From positions 1 to 5,101 of the forward strand of contig CAYHWL010000105.1 in the NCBI GenBank assembly GCA_964359785.1: a stretch of 5,101 bases of DNA. Reading direction: 5' to 3'. The number at the start of each line of letters is the position of its first letter. The stretch's first letter is position 1. The position numbers and the translations under genes are program-made. Below are positions 1 to 4,671 of the stretch, in pieces. This stretch comes from JACQSU01 sp964359785 (lineage in GTDB: Archaea > Nanobdellota > Nanobdellia > Woesearchaeales > JAGWAF01). The notes below the pieces were generated by a model that saw nothing but the letters and a program-made list of their open reading frames with translations, was not told the DNA's origin and did not search any database.

Positions 1-135
1 ATGCGTGAAATCCCCAGTGCCGACAAGCCCAAGTCCTTTTATCCGTGCATATTTATCGATCGATGAGAAACTTAGCTCCTTGGAGGTCCCGCGGCTATAT
101 GGCCCATGCATATGGAGGTCTGCTATGATGTGCAT
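1..135 (-). CDS. EndoQ-like PHP-domain endonuclease, N-terminal 45 codons (runs off left edge)
   Basis: The minus strand from ATG at 135-133 is open to base 1. It encodes 45 residues beginning MHIIADLHMHG and ending KGLGLVGTGDFTH. The HxH pair (His8 and His10 in DLHMH), the following YSRGTSKE and the segment GTGDFTH (residues 39-45) are hallmarks of the PHP metal-dependent phosphoesterase fold. This combination is the one I know from archaeal endonuclease Q proteins, which cut DNA 5' to deaminated bases (uracil, hypoxanthine) or abasic sites and so start repair. Full-length family members are about 400 residues, so roughly 90% of the gene lies outside the window. The start is supported by a TATA-like element 26 nt upstream and by the position of the HxH motif right after the first strand, as usual. 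It follows the helicase gene after a 42-bp gap in the same direction. The PHP assignment is firm; EndoQ, as opposed to another PHP nuclease, is likely but rests on the N-terminus alone. Confidence 0.82.
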   Translation of the reverse strand, partial: MHIIADLHMHGPYSRGTSKELSFSSIDKYARIKGLGLVGTGDFTH

Positions 136-157
136 GACCCCAATCGCTCAAACGTGC

Positions 158-164
158 ATTTAAT
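158..164 (-). promoter_or_regulatory. TATA-like element for the EndoQ-like gene
   Basis: On the minus strand, ATTAAAT (164 to 158) is preceded by a purine-rich AAAAGG (170-165) that could act as a TFB recognition element. Its centre lies 26 nt upstream of the ATG at 135, the distance expected if transcription begins at or next to the start codon. It sits in the 42-bp gap after the helicase stop, which argues for independent transcription of the nuclease gene. Inferred from position and composition only. Confidence 0.5.
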
Positions 165-177
165 CCTTTTGAAAATA

Positions 178-1404
178 TTAGAATCGTCTTCTGTGGAAAT
201 TCGCTTTGCCTTTGAAACTCCTGTGGTTGCCGCCTTGGCTTTTTGGTGCGGGTCTTGCCGCGCTTCCAATTGCGTTCATTGCGTGTTCTGAATGGTAATC
301 ATGCTTCACGACCTCTATCTTGAGCCGGATCAGGCGTTCTATCGACCTCAAGAAGTCTCTTTCATCTGCGGAACAAAATGAGTATGCGGTGCCTTCTGTC
401 CCAGCTCTTGCCGTCCTCCCTATGCGATGCACATAGCTTTCAGGTTCGTTTGGCAGTTCATAGTTGATGACATGACTGATGTTGTCGATATCGATCCCAC
501 GGGCCGCGATGTCTGTGGCGACAAGCACTTGCGCCCTTCCATTTTTGAAATTCAAAAGCGCTTGTGTCCTTGCGCCTTGGCTTTTATTCCCATGTATGGC
601 GAATGTGCTTATCTTGTGGGCGCATAGGAATGCCGCGACTTTGTTCGCTTTGTGTTTTGTCCTGGTAAAGACAAGGACGCGGGTGAGATGCCTCTGTGAC
701 AATAGATCCAACAGCAGTTTCTCTTTTGCGCCAGAATCCACAAAGAACACGCATTGTTTTATCCTCTCGACAGTGGTCGATTGGGGCGCCGCTTCTACGC
801 GGACAGGATTACATAGCAATTGGTGCGCAAGCGCGCTCACTTGTGGCGGCATGGTGGCGGAGAAGAATAGTGATTGTTTCTTTTGAGGCAGTTTAGAGAT
901 GATCTTTTTGATGTCATTGATAAATCCCATATCAAGCATCCTGTCGGCTTCATCTAGGACAAAAAACTCTATATCCCGTAGGTTGACGTGGCCTTGGTTC
1001 ATCAGGTCAAGAAGCCTTCCAGGTGTGGCGACTACTATGTCCACTCCCCGATGCAATGCGCTCACTTGCGGCCCTTGTCCTACTCCTCCGAAGATGACTG
1101 TGTGTTTGAAGTGCATGAATTCTCCATATGCGGAGAAGCTACTACCTATCTGTGCGGCGAGTTCTCGTGTTGGCGCAAGGACAAGCGTCCTCAAAGCCCT
1201 ATGAGGTCTCTGGTTCATCCTCTGCAAGATTGGAAGGACAAACGCGGCCGTCTTGCCTGTTCCGGTTTGGGCGATCCCGATAAGGTCCTTTCCTTGCAAT
1301 AGGTCAGGGATTGCTTTCTTCTGGATAGGGGTGGGTGTCGTGTATCCTTGCTTCACAAGCGCGTTTAGGAGCGGGTCGATGAGATTTAGCTGTTGGAATG
1401 ACAT
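178..1404 (-). CDS. rhlE: DEAD-box ATP-dependent RNA helicase, RhlE-type
   Basis: This 408-residue protein carries the complete set of DEAD-box motifs. It has a Q motif (TPTPIQ, residues 23-28), motif I/Walker A AQTGTGKT (45-52), Ia PTRELAAQ (78-85), GG (106-107), Ib TPGR (127-130), II DEAD (151-154), III SAT (182-184), IV VFTRT (245-249), V ATDIAARGID (296-305) and VI HRIGRTAR (326-333). It is therefore expected to be an active cytoplasmic ATPase that unwinds short RNA duplexes in RNA decay or ribosome assembly. The opening MSFQQLNL and the GYTTPTPIQ context match the RhlE branch, which is common in bacteria. The C-terminal ~30 residues are basic and glycine/serine-rich (ending HRRRF), a typical RNA-binding tail. 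The ATG at 1404 is chosen because the family starts just before the Q motif and a TATA element lies 23 nt upstream. The gene follows the transglutaminase gene after 76 bp. Helicase identity is certain; the RhlE subgroup is likely. Confidence 0.96.
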   Translation of the reverse strand: MSFQQLNLIDPLLNALVKQGYTTPTPIQKKAIPDLLQGKDLIGIAQTGTGKTAAFVLPILQRMNQRPHRALRTLVLAPTRELAAQIGSSFSAYGEFMHFKHTVIFGGVGQGPQVSALHRGVDIVVATPGRLLDLMNQGHVNLRDIEFFVLDEADRMLDMGFINDIKKIISKLPQKKQSLFFSATMPPQVSALAHQLLCNPVRVEAAPQSTTVERIKQCVFFVDSGAKEKLLLDLLSQRHLTRVLVFTRTKHKANKVAAFLCAHKISTFAIHGNKSQGARTQALLNFKNGRAQVLVATDIAARGIDIDNISHVINYELPNEPESYVHRIGRTARAGTEGTAYSFCSADERDFLRSIERLIRLKIEVVKHDYHSEHAMNAIGSAARPAPKSQGGNHRSFKGKANFHRRRF

Positions 1405-1423
1405 GTTCTTAGTGTTATTCTCG

Positions 1424-1430
1424 TTTATAA
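1424..1430 (-). promoter_or_regulatory. TATA box of the helicase gene
   Basis: Minus-strand TTATAAA (1430 to 1424) is centred 23 nt upstream of the helicase ATG at 1404, with GGGGAGGACA just upstream of it. This fits an archaeal promoter giving a leaderless or nearly leaderless mRNA. The GGAGG in that flank lies about 30 nt before the start codon, too far to be a ribosome binding site. A second TATA-like TTTAAAA (1447 to 1441) lies further upstream and could give a short leader. Confidence 0.6.
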
Positions 1431-1437
1431 TGTCCTC

Positions 1438-1450
1438 CCCTTTTAAAGGG
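1438..1450. repeat. Short inverted repeat upstream of the helicase TATA box
   Basis: CCCTTT-T-AAAGGG is a 13-bp inverted repeat with perfect 6-bp arms around one central base. It lies 7 bp upstream of the helicase TATA box, where an archaeal regulator could dock, and its AT core could also serve as an alternative TATA element. Its small size means chance is possible. Confidence 0.4.
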
Positions 1451-1480
1451 ATGTGTTTAAGGTGCCAATTTATGATGTCT

Positions 1481-2215
1481 TTATCTGTTCTTGACCGCGT
1501 AGACTTCCGCAGGATTGTTTTCCCTCACGGATCCCAATAATTTGTCCCCATAAGTCGCCATGAAAACGAATCCGAGGATGAAACATAACATCAGTTTTTT
1601 GCTTTCGTGTGGATCTATTTGATTCATAGTTCTTGTGGCAGTGTAGACCTCCCGGGTATTATGCGCCTCCCGGGTTTTTCCTTCAAGTTCATCGAAATGT
1701 GCGCGTTGATTGACAAACTCTTGGATGACTTCGCGATCGTCCATCTCTTCGATGTACGAGAATTCATAAGGATATTCCCCAAACACGGTGTCATTTGTCG
1801 TTTCCATGTAGAAGTGTTCTGGCACATAGACATTGACCCCCGTATGAGGCACTATACCATTCATCATCTTGACGATTTTTGACTCTATTCCAAGATTCCG
1901 GCATAAGACCAAGGCGAGCAGGCTTTTGTCAAAACACGTGCCCATCCCATCCTCAAGTGTCTCTATAGGATATCGGTACCTGCGTTCTTCCGTGAAATCG
2001 TATGCGATCTCTTTGGCGACATACTGATGTATGGCATATGCTATGTCATGTTGGGTATCCTGGTTTCTCGCCAAGCGTCTAGTCAGTTCATCTATGCTTC
2101 GCGTGGAGGTGAGCAAAGCTCTAGGCGTCTCATTGCGTATCACTTTGTGGGTCGCATCGATTATTTGGTTGTTCATGCCGATTCTGTATTTTCTGTTTTT
2201 GATTACTGTTTCCAA
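1481..2215 (-). CDS. Transglutaminase-like protein with C-terminal membrane anchor
   Basis: The protein resembles the transglutaminase/protease-like superfamily: GTCFDKS places the catalytic Cys at 94, HTGVNVYV gives His124, and the third triad position falls in FYMETTND. The family there usually reads W..LDPT; here the aligned residue is Glu138, and the Trp usual after the His is Gly. The core spans about residues 40-145. A charged linker (145-205) follows, then one hydrophobic helix, about LMLCFILGFVFMATY (208-222), and a short polar tail, so the enzyme domain is probably tethered to the membrane near its C-terminus. I see no signal peptide. Possible activities are proteolysis, amide hydrolysis or crosslinking; the substrate is unknown. 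The start is uncertain. TTG at 2215 gives 244 residues and has a TATA-like TTTATC 23 nt upstream; ATG at 2176 gives 231 residues and keeps the whole domain. It is divergent from the SdpI-like gene and lies 76 bp upstream of the helicase gene. Confidence 0.85.
   Translation of the reverse strand: METVIKNRKYRIGMNNQIIDATHKVIRNETPRALLTSTRSIDELTRRLARNQDTQHDIAYAIHQYVAKEIAYDFTEERRYRYPIETLEDGMGTCFDKSLLALVLCRNLGIESKIVKMMNGIVPHTGVNVYVPEHFYMETTNDTVFGEYPYEFSYIEEMDDREVIQEFVNQRAHFDELEGKTREAHNTREVYTATRTMNQIDPHESKKLMLCFILGFVFMATYGDKLLGSVRENNPAEVYAVKNR
1648..1675 (-). repeat. In-frame 18-bp tandem duplication in the transglutaminase linker
   Basis: CCTCCCGGGT occurs at 1648-1657 and again at 1666-1675, exactly 18 bp apart. 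On the coding strand each copy reads ACCCGGGAGG and encodes Thr-Arg-Glu, at residues 181-183 and 187-189. The spacing keeps frame, so it looks like a duplicated six-residue unit in the flexible linker just before the membrane helix. Each copy contains the palindrome CCCGGG. Confidence 0.6.
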
Positions 2216-2219
2216 TAGA
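2206..2219 (+). repeat. Direct repeat, left copy, at the transglutaminase start
   Basis: CTGTTTCCAATAGA matches 2347-2360 (CTGTTTCCAATCGA) in 13 of 14 bases, with the first 11 identical. The two copies are 141 bp apart and bracket the helically phased array. The left copy contains the complement of the TTG start codon (2213-2215). It could be a target-site-like duplication, a pair of protein binding sites, or the edge of a local duplication. Confidence 0.5.
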
Positions 2220-2230
2220 TTATGGGAATT

Positions 2231-2347
2231 ATCCTGATAAATCCGGGATTACCCAACATTAACCCAAAAAATTTCCGACTAATCCCGCTAAATCCAGAAC
2301 CATCCTAAATATTCCCAAGACATTCCGGCATGGTCTCACTCATTCCC
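2231..2347. repeat. Helically phased degenerate array of C-rich motifs (~10.3-bp period)
   Basis: A loose motif, A/T-rich followed by TCC or CCC, recurs about once per DNA turn. The last C of each group falls at 2234, 2244, 2254, 2265, 2276, 2286, 2295, 2305, 2316, 2326 and 2347, with a degenerate unit (TCTC) at about 2337. Steps are 9-11 bp, averaging 10.3. The plus strand is strongly skewed: by hand count about 38 C against 12 G. The array lies between two divergent promoters, outside both predicted transcripts, and no reading frame stays open across it. That points to a DNA-level role such as intrinsic curvature, positioning of archaeal histones, or cooperative binding of a protein to one face of the helix. 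The function is unknown. Confidence 0.55.
2236..2241 (-). promoter_or_regulatory. Possible TATA box for the transglutaminase gene
   Basis: Minus-strand TTTATC (2241 to 2236) is centred about 23.5 nt upstream of the TTG at 2215, the same distance as in the helicase promoter, and resembles the TTTTATC of the divergent gene. It overlaps the first units of the phased array. If transcription instead serves the ATG at 2176, the mRNA would have a leader of about 40 nt, since no good TATA element sits at the leaderless distance from that ATG. Confidence 0.35.
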
Positions 2348-2360
2348 TGTTTCCAATCGA
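2347..2360 (+). repeat. Direct repeat, right copy, at the far end of the phased array
   Basis: CTGTTTCCAATCGA is the partner of the copy at 2206-2219, with one mismatch. Its core TTCCAAT occurs a third time at 2386-2392, nearer the SdpI-like promoter, so the core may be a recurring protein binding site and not only a duplication scar. Confidence 0.5.
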
Positions 2361-2411
2361 CGAGAAAACAATAAGGCCGTGATTCTTCCAATCAATTCTT
2401 TGCCGATAATC

Positions 2412-2417
2412 TTTTAT
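2412..2417 (+). promoter_or_regulatory. TATA box of the SdpI-like gene
   Basis: TTTTAT, in the context CTTTTATC, is centred 26.5 nt upstream of the ATG at 2441, which is the canonical archaeal spacing for a transcript starting at the A of the start codon. The bases just before the ATG (AAAAGAAATCC) contain no Shine-Dalgarno motif, which supports leaderless translation. Confidence 0.6.
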
Positions 2418-2440
2418 CTCGCGACAATCAAAAGAAATCC

Positions 2441-3061
2441 ATGTGTTACAAGAAAATCACCTATGCGCTTGTCATTGTTGCATGGCTGTTTAGCATCCTC
2501 TCATTTGCTTATATGCCTGATGTGATGGTGTCCCATTGGGATTCGTTTGGCAATGCGAATGGGAGTATGCCAAAGATTTTGGGCGTCTTGATGATGCCTA
2601 TCCTCTCTGTCCTGCTTCTGCTCCTCCTCAAGTTCCTCCCGAGGATGGATCCGCTCTACAAGAACATCCAGACATTCAAGGAGGATTTCGAGCGTTTTAT
2701 CGCATCGCTTATGGGTTTCCTTTTGTTCGTATACATCTTGACGCTTATCTGGAACCTTGGAGTGAGGTTTAATCTAGTACGGTTCTTGGCCGTTGATTTT
2801 GCTTTCCTGCTCTATGAACTGTCTGTCTTATTGCCAAAGACGAAAAGGAATTATACCATCGGCATCCGCACGCCTTGGACTTTGGCAGACGATAGAGTAT
2901 GGCAGAAGACACACGTCCTTGGGGAAAAAGTGTTCCGTATCCTTGCCGTGTTAAGCCTATTTGGAATGTTGTTTCCGCACAACCTTTTATGGTTCTTGGC
3001 CCCGATGATAATAGCGGTGTTATTCCTGTTCTTCTACGGCTGCTTCATATTCAAGAGATAA
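2441..3061 (+). CDS. SdpI/DUF1648-family integral membrane protein
   Basis: This is a 206-residue membrane protein with about six hydrophobic segments, near residues 6-24, 46-66, 88-107, 113-131, 163-181 and 183-203. The first loop holds the DUF1648 pattern, MPDVMVSHWDSFGNANG (25-41). The loop before the fifth segment holds the SdpI signature, RNYTIGIRTPWTLAD (136-150) followed by RVWQKTH (152-158). Bacillus SdpI, the best-studied member, gives immunity to the SdpC toxin and takes part in signalling through the repressor SdpR. No toxin gene and no ArsR-type regulator is visible here, so immunity should not be assumed; archaeal members are mostly uncharacterised. The length fits the family. 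The ATG at 2441 places a TATA box at 26 nt. The stop codon ends at 3061, directly against the last base of the opposing kinase gene. Family assignment is strong; role unknown. Confidence 0.92.
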   Translation: MCYKKITYALVIVAWLFSILSFAYMPDVMVSHWDSFGNANGSMPKILGVLMMPILSVLLLLLLKFLPRMDPLYKNIQTFKEDFERFIASLMGFLLFVYILTLIWNLGVRFNLVRFLAVDFAFLLYELSVLLPKTKRNYTIGIRTPWTLADDRVWQKTHVLGEKVFRILAVLSLFGMLFPHNLLWFLAPMIIAVLFLFFYGCFIFKR

Positions 3062-4135
3062 TTACTTCGGGATAAGTTTCTCTAACGACCGGAGCAGCGT
3101 AAGAGGCGCTACAGGTCTATCAACGGACAAAGTATTGCCTATCTTCTCGATATCACAAAGGTAATCTACAAGAAGCAAAATTGGCACTTCGTTGTTCTCC
3201 GAGCGGATTGACTGATACAATTGCATGTCCGCCGGGTCGTTTATCCCTATCATCACGCAAGAGATGTTGTCCCGATTTGCCCTATATGACATAAGGGCAT
3301 GTGATGGACTGTGTTGATTGAGAATCTGATAACCCCCTTTTTGGACCATCCTTCCAAGCAGATTCGCCATGTTATCTTCTTCACAGATCAGGATCTTTTT
3401 TGGCGGCGGACATGATGGCAGTTGGACTATTGTTCTGGTGCCTTCTAGAGTGCTGTCGATTGCCAGACTGCCGTGATAGAATTTGATTATTCCTCTTGCA
3501 GCCGAAAGCCCAAGGCCGATTGCGCTTGCCATACCTTTAGTCGTGTAAAAAGGCAAAGTCAACCGATGCATGACATCATCAGGTATCTGCCCGCCGTCAT
3601 TTGAGATATTTACTATCGCGTTATCCTTGTCTGCATAAGTCTGTATTGATACGGTGCCATCTGGATTTATGGCTTCCAGATTATTCTTGATGATATTGCG
3701 CAGCGCTTTGCTGATATATGTTGGATCGGCTTTGATGAAGATGCCGTTTTTTAGTTCATATGTGACACGCACTGATCCTAATTCCGCGAGCAGTGATTGG
3801 CTTGCCTTGACCGTCTCTTGGGTTAGATCCAAAGTGACATCCTTTCGTTGGTGTATCGATCCCACACAATGGAGTAGATCCTCTGCTATCCTTGCCATCC
3901 GTTCACTGGATTGTTGCATGGCTTCAATGCTTCCCTTGCCTTCTTCAGATAGTGAGTCCCCTTCGGCCAATAGACCCAGATTTCCGATGATGACTTGCAG
4001 AAGATTATTGTAATTATGGGCGACACCACCTATGATGGTGCGCATCGATTCTTCTTGCAATTCATAGAACGCGTCCCTTATTTTCCCTGCTGTCTCGTCT
4101 GGCAGGCTAGCCAGTATCTCCTCTAGTTTTTTCAT
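3062..4135 (-). CDS. Soluble histidine kinase with degenerate C-terminal receiver domain
   Basis: This is a 357-residue hybrid kinase without membrane segments. After a ~30-residue helical N-terminus comes the phospho-acceptor H-box GGVAHNYNNLLQVI (36-49; His40), like the HDFNN type of NtrB-related kinases. The HATPase domain follows: an N-box NIIKNNLEAI (147-156), a G1-like NDGGQIP (179-185), an F-box LPFYTTK (194-200) and a G2-box GLGLS (207-211). From about 246 a receiver-like domain starts (KKILICEED). Its key positions are altered: the acidic pair is Glu252/Glu253, the phospho-acceptor Asp position is Gly297 (VMIGINDP), the Thr position is Val323, and the conserved Lys is Arg340 (DRPVAP). 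The kinase half looks competent, while the receiver should not be phosphorylatable and may be a docking or regulatory module. There is no sensor domain and no partner regulator in the window, so input and output are unknown. It shares a 50-bp divergent promoter with the methyltransferase gene and was probably acquired from bacteria. Confidence 0.92.
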   Translation of the reverse strand: MKKLEEILASLPDETAGKIRDAFYELQEESMRTIIGGVAHNYNNLLQVIIGNLGLLAEGDSLSEEGKGSIEAMQQSSERMARIAEDLLHCVGSIHQRKDVTLDLTQETVKASQSLLAELGSVRVTYELKNGIFIKADPTYISKALRNIIKNNLEAINPDGTVSIQTYADKDNAIVNISNDGGQIPDDVMHRLTLPFYTTKGMASAIGLGLSAARGIIKFYHGSLAIDSTLEGTRTIVQLPSCPPPKKILICEEDNMANLLGRMVQKGGYQILNQHSPSHALMSYRANRDNISCVMIGINDPADMQLYQSIRSENNEVPILLLVDYLCDIEKIGNTLSVDRPVAPLTLLRSLEKLIPK

Positions 4136-4155
4136 GGAAGGTAGATGGGGGATAC

Positions 4156-4165
4156 GTTTAAAAAC
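4156..4165. promoter_or_regulatory. Single near-palindromic TATA element shared by two divergent genes
   Basis: GTTTAAAAAC has complementary arms GTTT and AAAC around a central AA. Its centre, 4160.5, is exactly the midpoint between the kinase start (4135, minus strand) and the methyltransferase start (4186, plus strand), 25.5 nt from each. It reads TTTAAAAA towards the methyltransferase and TTTTTAAA towards the kinase, and is the only AT-rich element in the 50-bp spacer. It can therefore serve as TATA box in both directions, giving two leaderless mRNAs; flanking sequence read by TFB would set the preferred direction. Confidence 0.6.
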
Positions 4166-4185
4166 TTGGGCATGGAGAAGCGAGG

Positions 4186-4671
4186 ATGGATTACTATAAT
4201 GATTTGGCCCCTTCTTATGACCGTCTTCATGGTGAGGAGCAGAAGCGTAAGATCGCTGTGATCTATGCAGAGATCTCTCCGCAGATCACGGAGAGGACTA
4301 GATTGCTAGATATTGGATCTGGCACTGGACTGTCCCTTGCTCCTTGGCACTGCCAGAAGGTTGGCATCGATCCTTCTCCTGAACTAGTCAAGATCGCCAA
4401 AGCCAAAGGTCTCCCTGTACAGTATGGCACTGCAGAGAACATCCCTTTCCCTGACCATTCTTTTGATGTCGTGATAAGCGTCACAAGCGCCCATCATTTC
4501 ACGGAGAAGGGTTTTGAAGAGGCCAAACGTGTCGGCAAGGATCTGTTTGTCTTCTCGATACTCCAAAAAGGCCAGACTGCCACTCTAAAGAATATCAAAC
4601 GTCATTTTCAGGTGAAAAAAGAGGTTTATGACGAGACGGATCTGATCTTGTTCTGTGTGCCTATCCGTTAG
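4186..4671 (+). CDS. Small class I SAM-dependent methyltransferase
   Basis: This is a 161-residue Rossmann-fold methyltransferase of the Methyltransf_11 type. It opens MDYYNDLAPSYDRLHGEEQ, the usual N-terminal helix of this family. Motif I is LLDIGSGTG (40-48), the acidic residue ending the second strand is Asp62 in GIDPS, and the GTAENIPFPDHSFDVV stretch (81-96) holds the adenine-binding and motif IV region, followed by SAHHF (101-105). Such enzymes transfer a methyl group from S-adenosylmethionine to small molecules, lipids or proteins; the sequence does not reveal the substrate. It is short for the family (commonly 200 or more residues), with the sheet finishing at VYDETDLILFCVPI, so it is near the minimal core with no substrate-capping insertion. 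The ATG at 4186 lies 25.5 nt from the shared TATA element; the GAGG right before it is too close to be a ribosome binding site. The last 11 bp overlap the opposing DsbA-like gene. Confidence 0.9.
   Translation: MDYYNDLAPSYDRLHGEEQKRKIAVIYAEISPQITERTRLLDIGSGTGLSLAPWHCQKVGIDPSPELVKIAKAKGLPVQYGTAENIPFPDHSFDVVISVTSAHHFTEKGFEEAKRVGKDLFVFSILQKGQTATLKNIKRHFQVKKEVYDETDLILFCVPIR

Noticed and set aside
55..64. Palindrome ATCGATCGAT
   Set aside because: It lies inside the EndoQ-like coding region and is short; chance is sufficient.
1..66. Plus-strand frame from ATG at 1 to TGA at 64-66 (21 codons)
   Set aside because: The opposite strand encodes a clear PHP motif over the same bases; the plus frame has no support.
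136..177. tRNA or other structured RNA in the gap between helicase and nuclease genes
   Set aside because: There is no T-loop GTTCRA motif or cloverleaf stem; 42 bp is too short and is explained by the promoter.
479..886. Plus-strand 135-codon open frame
   Set aside because: It lies entirely antisense to the helicase, whose motifs are complete; its product has no recognisable domain.
988..1302. Plus-strand 104-codon open frame
   Set aside because: It is a shadow of the helicase N-terminal half, without a promoter or domain.
2231..2347. CRISPR-like array
   Set aside because: Units are ~10 bp and degenerate, with no 25-40-bp identical repeats and no spacers.
2213..2371. Short minus-strand frames in the divergent spacer (about 26 and 18 codons, joined by TAATG)
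   Set aside because: They are short, have no recognisable product or upstream signal, and the ~10-bp repeat period would not preserve a codon frame. The phased array explains the pattern better.
3654..4013. Plus-strand 119-codon open frame
   Set aside because: It is antisense to the conserved H-box and N-box region of the kinase; the product is low-complexity and unlike any family.
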